Position numbers and translations under genes: made by a program. Below the pieces are notes generated by a model. That model had not been told where the DNA came from and did no database searches. It saw only the letters and a list, made by a program, of their open reading frames with translations. DNA of 64,000 bases, from positions 1 through 64,000 of the forward strand of contig NZ_CALSFU010000001.1 of NCBI RefSeq assembly GCF_943737005.1. Direction: 5' to 3'. Of this stretch, positions 53,001-60,653 are shown piece by piece (within the stretch, counting starts at the first letter, position 1; the number at the start of each line of letters is the position of its first letter). The DNA comes from Achromobacter sp. Marseille-Q4962 (GTDB taxonomy: Bacteria; Pseudomonadota; Gammaproteobacteria; Burkholderiales; Burkholderiaceae_B).

Positions 53001-53264
53001 ATGACCTCCATCGCCTTCATCATGGGCGTGGTGCCGCTGGTGCTGTCCTCGGGCGCGGGCTCGGAAATGCGCCATGCCATGGGGGTGGCTGTGTTCTTCG
53101 GCATGCTGGGGGTGACGCTGTTCGGGCTGTTCCTGACGCCGGTGTTCTACGTGCTGCTGCGCTCGATGGGCGCCCGCCGGCTGCACTCGGCCGCGCCCCA
53201 CGAAGCCCCGGTATGCGTGCCCCACCTCGACGCCGGCGCGCCCCCGGCCGCGCACCGCGGATAA
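50052..53264 (+). CDS. RND multidrug efflux transporter, HAE1 family (MexF/OqxB-like)
   Basis: This 1070-residue inner-membrane pump uses proton flow to expel hydrophobic compounds. It begins with the typical MNISKFFIDRPIFAGVLSVL, has two large periplasmic loops and 12 helices, and the proton relay pair Asp-Asp in GIVVDDAIVVVENVERN (helix 4) with the matching Lys in SAKNAILIVEFARE (helix 10). The segment QLPISEYPEVVPPSVVVRAQ and overall pattern are closest to MexF/OqxB/BpeF-type pumps, whose substrates include chloramphenicol, quinolones and trimethoprim; the actual range here is not known. The length is normal and no lesion is seen. Confidence 0.95.
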   Translation: MNISKFFIDRPIFAGVLSVLVLLAGLLAMFQLPISEYPEVVPPSVVVRAQYPGANPKVIAETVASPLEESINGVEDMLYMQSQANSDGNLTLTINFKLGVDPDKAQQLVQNRVSQALPRLPPDVQRLGVTTAKSSPTLTLVVHLISPNDRYDITYLRNYAILNVKDRLARISGVGEVTVWGSGNYSMRIWLDPQKVAQRGMTASEVVNAIREQNVQVAAGVIGASPTAGDVPLQLNVNTRGRLQTEDEFRDIILKTSPDGAVTRLSDVARVELDAQEYGLRSLLDNKQAVGMGIMQSPGANALDVSTKVRAAMAELAQDFPPGVEYRIEYDPTQFVSASIEAVVHTLLEAIALVVLVVILFLQTWRASIIPLLAVPVSIVGTFALLLVFGYSINALSLFGMVLAIGIVVDDAIVVVENVERNIAAGLTPREATYRAMREVSGPIIAIALTLCAVFVPLAFMTGLTGQFYKQFAMTIAISTVISAFNSLTLSPALSALLLKGHHDEPDWLTRAMNRVFGRFFGWFNRSFGRASESYGVGVSGVIRRKAGAMAVYAVLVAATIGVSYLVPGGFVPAQDKQYLIGFTQLPNGASLDRTDAVIRRMSDIALQEPGVQSAIAFPGLSINGFTNSSSAGIVFVMLKPFGERKSAELSGDAIAASLNRKFAAIQDSFIAVFPPPPVMGLGTLGGFKFQIEDRSAAGYAALDQAKAAFLAKARETPELGPAFSSYEINVPQLDVDLDRVKAKQLGVPVTEVFDTMQIYLGSMYVNDFNRFGRVFQVRAQADAPFRAHADDILQLKTRNADGEMVPLSSLVTVKQTFGPEMVVRYNGYTAADINGGPAPGYSSNQAQAAAERVAAETLPRGMKLEWTDLTYQQILAGNAGLWVFPISVLLVFLVLAALYESLTLPLAVILIVPMSILAALTGVYLTGNDNNIFTQIGLMVLVGLSAKNAILIVEFARELEMNGRGPLEAAIEASRLRLRPILMTSIAFIMGVVPLVLSSGAGSEMRHAMGVAVFFGMLGVTLFGLFLTPVFYVLLRSMGARRLHSAAPHEAPVCVPHLDAGAPPAAHRG

Positions 53265-53292
53265 GCCGCCGCAAACCGAATACGAGAATGCC

Positions 53293-54774
53293 ATGAAGAA
53301 AACGCAACTGATACGCAGGCTGGCCCTGCTGCCTCTGGTGCTGGCGCTGGCCGCCTGCGCCGTGGGCCCGGAGTACGAACGCCCCGCCAGCGCCACGCCG
53401 GCCGCCTACAAGGAAGCCGCCCTGCCGCCCGCCGAGGCGGGCTCCTGGAAAACCGCGCAGCCTTCGGAAGCGGCGCTGCGCGGCGCCTGGTGGAAGATCT
53501 TCAACGACGAGACGCTGAACCGCCTCGAAGACGAAGCGCAGCAAGCCAACCAGGACCTGAAGGCCGCGGCCGCCCGCCTGGCCCAGGCCCGCGCCCTGCA
53601 GCGTGAAGCGCGTTCGGGCTTCTTCCCCAGCGTGGACGCGGGCTTCGGCCCCACGCGCCAGCGGCCTTCGGCCGTGTCGCAGGGGCTGCCCGACGGCACG
53701 CCGACGCAGCCGGTGACCACCTGGCGCGCCCAGGGCACGGTGTCGTACGAGGCGGACCTGTTCGGCCGCGTGGCCTCCACCGCCGAGGCGGCGACGGCCG
53801 ACGCCCAGCAGAGCGAGGCGCTGTACCGGTCGGTGCTGCTCGCGCTGCAGGCCGACGTGGCCACCATGTATTTCCTGGCGCGCGAGCAGGACGCCGAGTC
53901 GCGCCTTTACCGGCAGACGGTGCAGCTGCGCACGGAGACGCTGCAGCTCATCCAGCGCCGCTACGACGCGGGCGACATCAGCGAACTGGACCTGGCCCGC
54001 GCGCGCGCCGAGCTGGCCTCGGCGCAATCCGAGGCGCTGGGCATCGAACGCCGCCGCGCCGCCTCGGAGCATGCGCTGGCGGTGCTGCTGGGACGCGCGC
54101 CATCGGATTTCAGCCTGCCGCCGCAGCCGCTGGAAACCGTGGCCGTGAGCGTGCCCGCCGGCCTGCCCTCGGCCCTGCTGGAGCGCCGGCCCGACATTGC
54201 CGCCGCCGAACGCGCCATGGCCGCGGCCAATGCGCGCGTGGGCGTGGCGAAGTCGGCGTTCTTCCCCCGCCTGGACATTACCGGCGCGTTCGGCTTCGAG
54301 TCGTCCGAGCTGGGCAATCTGTTCGAATGGTCCAGCCGCAGTTTCCTGCTCGGGCCGCTGGTGGGCACGGCGCTCTCGCTGCCCCTGTTCGACGGCGGCC
54401 GCCGCCAGGCCGGCCTGGACCGCGCCCGCGCGGTGTACGAGGAAGACGTGGCGCGCTACCGCCAGACCGTGCTCAACGCCTTCCGCGAGGTGGAAGACAA
54501 TCTGGCCAACCTGCGCATCCTGGCCGACCAGACGCGCGCCCAGGACGACGCGGTGCAGGCGGCGGCGCGCGCGGCGCGGCTGTCGCACACGCAGTACCGC
54601 GAGGGTTCGATCAGCTACCTCGACGTGATCGAGGCCGACCGCAGCGTGCTGCTGCAGCAGCGCGTGGCGGTGCAGCTCTCCGGCGAACGCGCCCGCTCCA
54701 CCGTGGACCTGGTCCGCGCGCTGGGCGGCGGCTGGGAAAACCCGGTGCCGGCGGAACAGGTGGCGGCAAGATAG
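53293..54774 (+). CDS. Outer-membrane efflux channel lipoprotein (OprN/NodT family)
   Basis: This 493-residue protein is the TolC-like channel of the tripartite pump. A lipoprotein signal ends at LALAAC (Cys at about residue 21), followed by AVGPEYERPA, the hallmark opening of NodT/OprM-type channels. Two repeats of the barrel/helix unit follow, with WWKIFNDETLNRLEDEAQQA in the first and ERRPDIAAAERAMAAANARV in the second, then PLFDGGRRQAGLDRARAVYE. It closes the operon 28 bp after the pump gene. Confidence 0.93.
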   Translation: MKKTQLIRRLALLPLVLALAACAVGPEYERPASATPAAYKEAALPPAEAGSWKTAQPSEAALRGAWWKIFNDETLNRLEDEAQQANQDLKAAAARLAQARALQREARSGFFPSVDAGFGPTRQRPSAVSQGLPDGTPTQPVTTWRAQGTVSYEADLFGRVASTAEAATADAQQSEALYRSVLLALQADVATMYFLAREQDAESRLYRQTVQLRTETLQLIQRRYDAGDISELDLARARAELASAQSEALGIERRRAASEHALAVLLGRAPSDFSLPPQPLETVAVSVPAGLPSALLERRPDIAAAERAMAAANARVGVAKSAFFPRLDITGAFGFESSELGNLFEWSSRSFLLGPLVGTALSLPLFDGGRRQAGLDRARAVYEEDVARYRQTVLNAFREVEDNLANLRILADQTRAQDDAVQAAARAARLSHTQYREGSISYLDVIEADRSVLLQQRVAVQLSGERARSTVDLVRALGGGWENPVPAEQVAAR

Positions 54775-54912
54775 GCGGAGCAGGCTGGTTCTGCGCTCGC
54801 CGGCCAAGGCGCTCGCAGGCCGCGCGGGCGGCTTCGACCGGCATGCGCACTGGCGCAATGCGCCGCCCGGCCGCTGCGCGCTTGCGGAAATCCCGCAATA
54901 CAATCCTGCTCC

Positions 54913-55440
54913 ATGTCCACCATGCGCCTTTTCTACGCCCTCTGGCCCGCGGCCCCGCTCGCCGGGAAACTGGCCGAGTGGGCCAGGCAGGCCGCTCCCG
55001 CCATGGGCGGGCGGGTCATGCGCACCGAAACCCTGCACCTGACCCTGGCGTTCCTGGGCGATATCGACGCCGCCACGGCGGAGGAACTGATCGACGCCAC
55101 GCCCGCCCTGCGGGTGCAGCCCGGCGCGCTCACGCTGGACCGCTACGGCGTTTTCGCGCGCCAGCGCATCCTCTGGGCCGGGCCCGCGCAGACGCCCGAA
55201 GCCCTGCAGGCGCTCTACGACGGCCTGTGGCTGTGGCTGTCGGGCTATGGCCTGCAGCCGCCCACCCAGCCCTTCCGCCCCCACGTCACGCTGGCGCGCC
55301 ACATCGAGACCAAGACCCCGCCCGAAGCCGTGCCCGAACCGCTGACGTGGCGCTATGACCGCCTGGTGCTGGCGGCCTCCGAATCGCTCACCGGCGGCAG
55401 CCGCTACCGCGTTGTGGCGCAGACCGCGCCGCGCGCCTGA
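54913..55440 (+). CDS. thpR: RNA 2',3'-cyclic phosphodiesterase (ThpR/LigT)
   Basis: This 175-residue member of the 2H phosphoesterase family has both catalytic tetrapeptides: His42-Leu-Thr44-Leu in LHLTLAFLGD and His124-Val-Thr126-Leu in FRPHVTLARH, one in each half of the pseudo-symmetric fold. The family hydrolyses RNA 2',3'-cyclic phosphates to 2'-phosphates. A second ATG three codons in is possible. It is followed by a nucleotidase gene 46 bp on. Confidence 0.92.
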   Translation: MSTMRLFYALWPAAPLAGKLAEWARQAAPAMGGRVMRTETLHLTLAFLGDIDAATAEELIDATPALRVQPGALTLDRYGVFARQRILWAGPAQTPEALQALYDGLWLWLSGYGLQPPTQPFRPHVTLARHIETKTPPEAVPEPLTWRYDRLVLAASESLTGGSRYRVVAQTAPRA

Positions 55441-55486
55441 CGCGCCGCTCTGGCAAAATCCCCAGGTCGCCACTCCCCGGATCTCC

Positions 55487-56047
55487 ATGATCATCCTGCT
55501 CGACCAAGACGGCGTGCTCGCCGATTTCGAACACGCTTTCATCGACGCCTGGAAGGCGCGCTACCCCCACATCGCGCCCATCGCCTACGAAGACCGCAAG
55601 TCGTTCTACATCCGCGAAGACTACGGCCCCGAACTGCGCGGCATGGCCGAGGCCATTTACACGGCCCCGGGCTTCATCCGCGACCTGCCGCCGGTGCCGG
55701 GCGCGCTGGAGGCGGTGCGGGAGCTGCTGGCGCTGGGCCTGGACGTGCGCATTTGTTCCTCGCCGCTGTCCCAGTTCGAGAACTGCGTGGCGGAGAAGTA
55801 TCTCTGGGTGGAAAAGCACCTGGGACGCGAGGCCACCAGCCGCCTCATCCTCACCAAGGACAAGACCCTGGTGCGCGGCGACCTGCTCATCGACGACAAG
55901 CCGCGCATCGAGGGCGCGGTGGCGCCGCGGTGGAAGCACATTCTCTACGACGCCCCCTACAACCGGCACGTGACGGACGCGCCCCGCCTCACCTGGGCCA
56001 ACTGGCGCAACGTGCTGGCGGGCGAACTGTATACGGCGGACGAGTGA
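55487..56047 (+). CDS. 5'(3')-deoxyribonucleotidase-like HAD phosphatase (NT5C family)
   Basis: This 186-residue HAD protein opens with the catalytic motif LLDQDGVLADFE (nucleophile Asp6, general acid Asp8). It then has the substrate-cap region FYIREDYGPELRGMAEAIY, motif II in ICSSPL, the Lys of motif III near LTKDKTLVRG, and motif IV LLIDDKPRIEG. The family dephosphorylates (deoxy)nucleoside monophosphates. The length is normal, and ATG 55487 coincides with the first strand. With thpR it forms a small nucleotide/RNA end-processing pair, though co-transcription is unproven. Confidence 0.88.
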   Translation: MIILLDQDGVLADFEHAFIDAWKARYPHIAPIAYEDRKSFYIREDYGPELRGMAEAIYTAPGFIRDLPPVPGALEAVRELLALGLDVRICSSPLSQFENCVAEKYLWVEKHLGREATSRLILTKDKTLVRGDLLIDDKPRIEGAVAPRWKHILYDAPYNRHVTDAPRLTWANWRNVLAGELYTADE

Positions 56048-56139
56048 CGCCCATCCCGGCGTCACGATTTGGGACTATTCTTTGCTGACGGCGGGCGGCG
56101 GGTACGCCGCCCCGGCGTTCCCCTGGAGGAGTCCGCGCC

Positions 56140-57477
56140 ATGAATCTGTACCGCCTGCTCAAGCAGCGTGAATCCGACAACAAACCCCTGCGCGTCGCCC
56201 TGCTGGGCGCCGGACGCATCGGGTCCATGTTCATGAGCCAGGTGCCCCGCACCCCCGGCATCCGGCTGGTGGGGGTGGCGGACCTGGCGCCGGACCGGGC
56301 GCGCGCGGCGCTGACCCGGGTGGGCTGGCCGGCTTCGGCGCTCAACGCCGCCAGCACCGGCGAGGCGCTCAAGGCGGGCAAGGTGTTCTTCACGGACGAC
56401 GCCGAGGCGCTCATCGCCAGCCCGGAAGTGGATATCGTGATCGACGCCACGGGGCAGGCGGCCGCCGGCATCGGCCACGCGCTGGCCTGCTGCGAGCACG
56501 GCAAGCACATCGTCATGGTCAACGTCGAGGCCGACGCCCTGGCCGGCCCGCTGCTGGCGCGCCGGGCGCGCGAGGCCGGCATCGTGTATTCCCTGGCCTA
56601 CGGCGACCAGCCCGCCCTCATCTGCGAAATGGTGGACTGGGCCCGGGCCAGCGGTTTCGAGGTGATGGCGGCCGGCAAGGGCACCAAGTACCTGCCCGAA
56701 TTCCACACCTCCACCCCCGACACGGTCTGGCCCTATTACGGCTTCACCCCCGAGATGGTGGCGGCGGGCGACTTCAATGCGCAAGTGTTCAACAGCTTCC
56801 TGGACGGCACCAAGAGCGCCATCGAGATGGCCTCGGTGTCCAACGCCACCGGACTGCTGCCCTCCCCCTCGGGCTTGCGCTTTCCGCCCTGCGGCGTGGA
56901 CGACCTGGCGCGCGTGCTGCGCCCCCGCGAAGACGGCGGCATCCTGCACCATCGCGGGCAGGTGGAGGTGATTTCCTCGCTGGAGCGCGACGGCCGGCCG
57001 GTGTTCCGCGACCTGCGCTGGGGCGTGTACGTGACGCTGGCGGCCGATAGCGACTACGTGCGGCGCTGTTTCCGCGAATACGGCGTGGCCACCGACCCCA
57101 GCGGCAACTACACCGCCATGTACAGGCCCTACCACCTGCTGGGCCTGGAACTGGGCGTAAGCGTGGCCAGCGTGGGCATCCGCCGCGAGCCCACGGGCGC
57201 CGCCGCGGGCTGGCACGGCGACGTGGTGGCCACGGCCAAGCGCGACCTGGAGGCCGGCCACATGCTGGACGGCTAAGGCGGCTATACGGTGTACGGCCGC
57301 CTGATGCCGGCGCGCGACTCGGTGCGCGACGGCTACCTGCCGATCGGCCTGGCGCACGGCGTGCGGCTCAAGCAGGCGGTGCGCCAGTCGCAGCCCATAC
57401 GCTGGAGCGACGTGGAATACGACGAGAACAGCGACGCCGTGCAGTTCCGCCGCGAAATGGAGCAAACCTTCGGGTGA
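56140..57477 (+). pseudogene. SAF-domain NAD(P)-dependent oxidoreductase interrupted by in-frame TAA
   Basis: The reading frame encodes 378 residues, hits TAA at 57274-57276, then continues in the same frame for 67 more codons to a TGA at 57477. The first part is a Rossmann-type dehydrogenase (LRVALLGAGRIGSMFMSQVP, VVIDATGQAA-like IVIDATGQAAAGIGHAL, GDQPALICEMVDWARASGF) of the predicted homoserine-dehydrogenase-like COG4091 type. Both sides of the stop belong to its C-terminal SAF domain (HMLDG before; GGYTVYGRLMPARDSVRDGY after). One base change (GAA to TAA) explains the break. The resulting product lacks most of SAF and is probably inactive, unless readthrough occurs. The substrate of the family is uncertain. 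Confidence 0.85.
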
Positions 57478-57500
57478 GCGGGCAGGCTTTCGGCTGAGTC

Positions 57501-58247
57501 CTACACCGGCGGGGGCCGCTCGGCCTGGAACAGCCGCAGGCGGTCGGCCGCGTTGCGCAGATGCGTCTCGGCCGCGCGGCCCGCGGCGTCGGGGTCGCCG
57601 CTCTCGATGGCCGAGAAAATGGCCTGGTGCTCGTTCTGCACGGCCGCCATGCGCTCGGCGAACATGCGCGCCGTGTTGTGGCGCGCGCTGCGGATGACCC
57701 GCCGCACGTTGGCTTCCAGATAGTCGTTCAGCGCCACCAGGTGGGGGTTGTGGGTGGCCTGCACGATGGCCTGGTGGAATTGGTAGTCTTCCTCGTCGCC
57801 CAGCCGGTCGTGGAGCAGCGCGTATTCCATGCCCACCAGGGCCTGGCGGATCTTCTTCAGGTCGGCCTCGGTGCGGCGCTGCGCCGCGTAGCGCGCGGCG
57901 GTCACCTCGATGGACAGCATCAGCTCCAGGATGTGCTCCAGCTCCTGGGTGTCGCCGGGCGCGGGCGCGGCGATGCGGAAGGCGTTTTTCTGGAAGTTGG
58001 GGTCCACGAATACGCCGCTGCCCTGCTGGGAAGTGACCAGCCCCTCCGACTTCAGGCGCGCGAGGGCCTCGCGCACCACGGCGCGGCTGACGTTGTGCGC
58101 CTCGGTGAGCTGCTTCTCGGTGGGCAGGCGGTCGCCCGGGGCGAGCACGCCCTGGCGGATCTGGTCCGCCAGCGTCTCGGCCAGCCCGGCGGAGAGCGAG
58201 CTCCGGGGCGCGGGTCGGGTCGGTTCCTGGTCTTGGCTGGGCTGCAT
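57501..58247 (-). CDS. GntR-family regulator, FCD subfamily
   Basis: This 248-residue regulator has a GntR winged helix (LADQIRQGVLAPGDRLPTEK, then NVSRAVVREALARLKSEGLV) and an all-helical FCD effector domain (about 105-235) with metal-binding-type residues (EDYQFHQAIVQATHNPHLV, and EHQAIFSAIESGDPDAAGRA). The gene lies ten bases downstream of the SDR gene in the same operon and is divergent from the Liv-type transporter. Inverted repeats at 59096-59129 are its likely targets. Confidence 0.9.
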   Translation of the reverse strand: MQPSQDQEPTRPAPRSSLSAGLAETLADQIRQGVLAPGDRLPTEKQLTEAHNVSRAVVREALARLKSEGLVTSQQGSGVFVDPNFQKNAFRIAAPAPGDTQELEHILELMLSIEVTAARYAAQRRTEADLKKIRQALVGMEYALLHDRLGDEEDYQFHQAIVQATHNPHLVALNDYLEANVRRVIRSARHNTARMFAERMAAVQNEHQAIFSAIESGDPDAAGRAAETHLRNAADRLRLFQAERPPPV

Positions 58248-58256
58248 GATGCAACT

Positions 58257-58994
58257 TTACGCGATATAGATGCCGCCGTTGACCTGCATGACCTCGCCGG
58301 TGACGAATCCGGCCAGCGGCGAGCACAGGAACGCGATGGCGCCGGCGATCTCCCCGGCCGTGCCGAACCGGCGCAAAGGGGTGCTTTCCAGAAGCTGGGC
58401 GCCTTTCTGGCCGATGAGGTCGCTGGTCATGGACGTGGCGATGATGCCGGGCGCCACCGCGTTCACGCGGATGGCGGGCGCCAGCTCCAGCGCCAGGCTG
58501 CGCGTAAAGCTCTGCACCGCGCCCTTGGACGCCGCATACGCCGCGTGGGCGTAGCTGCCGCGCTGCGCGGCAAGCGAAGTCATCAGCACCACCGAGCCGC
58601 CGTCGCGCAAATGGGGCTGCGCGGCGCGGCACACGTAGAAGGTGCCGTCCAGATTGACCGCCATCAGCTTGCGCCAGGCTTCGTCGCTGGTGTCCTTGAC
58701 CAGTTTTTCGGGGTAGATGCCGGCGCAATGCACCAGGTGGTCCAGCCCGCCGAAGTGCGCCGCCGCCTCGGCCATGAGGCGGTCGCACGCGGCCGGATCG
58801 GCCACGTCCAGCGCGCGGGCGAGTACGCGCTGGCCGCCCGGGTCCAGCTCCGCCGCCACTTCCTGCAGGCGCGCGCCGTCGAGGTCGGCCAGCGCCAGCC
58901 GCGCGCCATGCGCGGCCATCAGTCTGGCGGCGGCCAGCCCGATTCCATTGCCCGCGCCGGTGATGGCGGCCACTTTTCCTTCGAACGAAATCAC
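58257..58994 (-). CDS. Short-chain dehydrogenase/reductase (SDR)
   Basis: This 245-residue SDR starts at a GTG (58994) with AAGGAGA at the right distance; the longer frame upstream lacks such a site. It has ITGAGNGIG, ALADLDG (NAD-preferring Asp), HCAGIYPE with a His replacing the usual Asn of NNAG, MTSLAAQRG with the catalytic Ser, and YAASKGA. It ends QVNGGIYIA. It is co-transcribed with the GntR regulator and divergent from the Liv importer, so it probably acts on the imported compound. Confidence 0.9.
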   Translation of the reverse strand: MISFEGKVAAITGAGNGIGLAAARLMAAHGARLALADLDGARLQEVAAELDPGGQRVLARALDVADPAACDRLMAEAAAHFGGLDHLVHCAGIYPEKLVKDTSDEAWRKLMAVNLDGTFYVCRAAQPHLRDGGSVVLMTSLAAQRGSYAHAAYAASKGAVQSFTRSLALELAPAIRVNAVAPGIIATSMTSDLIGQKGAQLLESTPLRRFGTAGEIAGAIAFLCSPLAGFVTGEVMQVNGGIYIA

Positions 58995-59095
58995 GAATGT
59001 CTCCTTGTGTCTGCGTGGCCCGCGGGCGGACCGCCGATGCCTTATTGGAACGCTGCCGGCCTTGCTTGACACGCCAAAAATGCATGCCCTATGAT

Positions 59096-59129
59096 TTATC
59101 GGACAACTTTTTAAAGTTGACTGACAACT
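59096..59129. promoter_or_regulatory. Candidate GntR operator cluster
   Basis: Three overlapping symmetric elements occur: TTATCGGACAA (59096-59106), CAACTTTTTAAAGTTG (59104-59119, 7-bp perfect arms) and AGTTGACTGACAACT (59115-59129, 5-bp perfect arms). They lie in the 329-bp region between the SDR-GntR operon and the Liv operon. FCD regulators commonly bind TTGTnnnACAA-like sites. The remainder of this intergenic stretch (58995-59323) holds no gene that I can support. Confidence 0.5.
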
Positions 59130-59323
59130 TGCCGGCTAGCGTAATTCACCCGGAGCGCGCAGGCAAGGCCGTCGGAAAAAAACAGGGCCCCAGGCCCGTA
59201 AGCGCAACGCGCCACCAAGGCAGGAGACAGACCGCAAGACCCGCGCCGCGCGCATGCGCGCCGCATCGGGCGTGCCTGTCCCTATCCGCCAATCAACACT
59301 TCCGCCCCACGGAGGAGACACGC

Positions 59324-60559
59324 ATGAAACTGGGACTCACCACCGGCCTGCTCTGCCTGGCGGGCCTGGCCGCCACGGCCCAGGCCGCGCCCGTCAAGGT
59401 CGGCCTGATCGAAACGCTTTCGGGCCCGCAGGCCTCCACCGGCCTGATTTTCCGGGCCGCCGTGAAGTACGAGCTGGACCGCATCAATGCCGCCGGCGGC
59501 TGGAACGGCCAGCCGGTAGAACTGGTGGAATTCGACAACCAGGGCGGGCCGGTGGGCGCGTCCGATCGCTTCCGCGCCGCCGTGGCCGAAGGCGTGCAGG
59601 TGATCGTGCAGGGCGCCTCCTCGGCGATCTCGGGCCAGCTCACCGAAGACGTGCGCAAGCACAATCTGCGCAACCCGGGCAAGGAAGTGCTGTTCCTGAA
59701 CGTGGGCGGCGAGGCGCTGGAACTCACCGGCCAGAAGTGCCACTTCTACCACTTCCGCTTCACCACCAACGCCGACCTGCGCGTCAAGGCGCTGACCGCC
59801 GTCATGTCGGCCGACGGCACGCTGGGCAAGCGCGTCTACGCCATCAACCAGAACTATTCCTGGGGCCAGGACATGGAAGGCGCCACCGAGCGCTTCGCCA
59901 AGCAGTACGGCTACGAGGTGGTGGGCAAGACCCTGCACGAGGTCAACAAGATCCAGGACTTCGCGCCCTACGTGGCCCGCATCCGCGCGGCCAGTCCCGA
60001 CACCGTGGTCACGGGCAACTGGTCCAACGATCTGCTGCTCCTGATGAAAGCCACGCAGTCGGCCGGCCTGAAGGTGCGCTTTGCCACCGTGTTCCTGGAC
60101 CAGGTGGGCAACCTCGCCAACGCCGGCAGCGTGGCGCTGGGGCACTACATCGCGCATCCGTACAACATCCAGGCCGCCGGCGAAGAAGGCGCGAAGTTCG
60201 CCGAAGACTACAAGGCCAAGACCGGCCATTACCCCAGCTACACCGAGCCGCAGACCGTGATCGGCATGCGCTTTCTGGGCGAGGCGCTCAAGCAGGTGCC
60301 GGCGCAAGACGGCAGGCTGCCGGTGCCGGCGCTGGCCAGGGCGCTGGAGAAGGTCCGCTACACCAACGCGCTGGGCACCTACTCCATGCGCGCCGAAGAC
60401 CACCAGGTGCTGCTGCCCATGGTGGTTTCCAAGGTAAGCAAGAACGCCGAGTACAAGGCCGACGGCACGGACATGGGGTTCGAGCCCGTGAAGGTGCTGG
60501 CCGCCGCGGACGTGGCCGCGCCCGTGCAAGCGACCTGCAAGATGCAGCGGCCGCAATGA
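59324..60559 (+). CDS. ABC transporter substrate-binding protein (LivJ-like)
   Basis: This 411-residue periplasmic receptor has a signal peptide (MKLGLTTGLLCLAGLAATAQ, cleavage at QAA) and the Peripla_BP_6 fold: VKVGLIETLSGPQASTGLIF, IVQGASSAISGQLTEDVRKH, VYAINQNYSWGQDMEGATER and VTGNWSNDLLLLMKATQSAG. GGAGGAGA precedes the start. It begins the operon encoding the Liv permeases and ATPases. The ligand is unknown; many receptors of this fold in related bacteria bind aromatic or amide compounds rather than leucine. Confidence 0.93.
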   Translation: MKLGLTTGLLCLAGLAATAQAAPVKVGLIETLSGPQASTGLIFRAAVKYELDRINAAGGWNGQPVELVEFDNQGGPVGASDRFRAAVAEGVQVIVQGASSAISGQLTEDVRKHNLRNPGKEVLFLNVGGEALELTGQKCHFYHFRFTTNADLRVKALTAVMSADGTLGKRVYAINQNYSWGQDMEGATERFAKQYGYEVVGKTLHEVNKIQDFAPYVARIRAASPDTVVTGNWSNDLLLLMKATQSAGLKVRFATVFLDQVGNLANAGSVALGHYIAHPYNIQAAGEEGAKFAEDYKAKTGHYPSYTEPQTVIGMRFLGEALKQVPAQDGRLPVPALARALEKVRYTNALGTYSMRAEDHQVLLPMVVSKVSKNAEYKADGTDMGFEPVKVLAAADVAAPVQATCKMQRPQ

Positions 60560-60565
60560 CGGCAT

Positions 60566-60589
60566 GGCCGCCGGGCGCGCCCGGCGGCC
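60566..60589 (+). repeat. 24-bp perfect palindrome after the receptor gene
   Basis: GGCCGCCGGGCG (60566-60577) is followed directly by its reverse complement, seven bases after the receptor stop and before livH. As RNA it forms a strong hairpin, which could protect the receptor mRNA from 3' decay or partly terminate, giving more receptor than permease. Confidence 0.6.
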
Positions 60590-60653
60590 GGGGCGACCGA
60601 CCCCTGACCGGCGCGGGGCCGCAACAGGGGCATGAAGGAGTTATGGAGCGGAC

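Noticed and set aside
50145-53396. A 1083-codon open frame on the strand opposite the RND pump.
   Set aside because: It is antisense to a gene with full RND motifs; its His/Gln/Arg-rich composition is what G/C-biased third positions produce on the reverse strand.
56062-59085. A 1007-codon minus-strand open frame spanning the SAF oxidoreductase, GntR and SDR genes.
   Set aside because: It crosses gene boundaries and opposite-strand genes, and lacks motifs; GntR and SDR are real in another frame.
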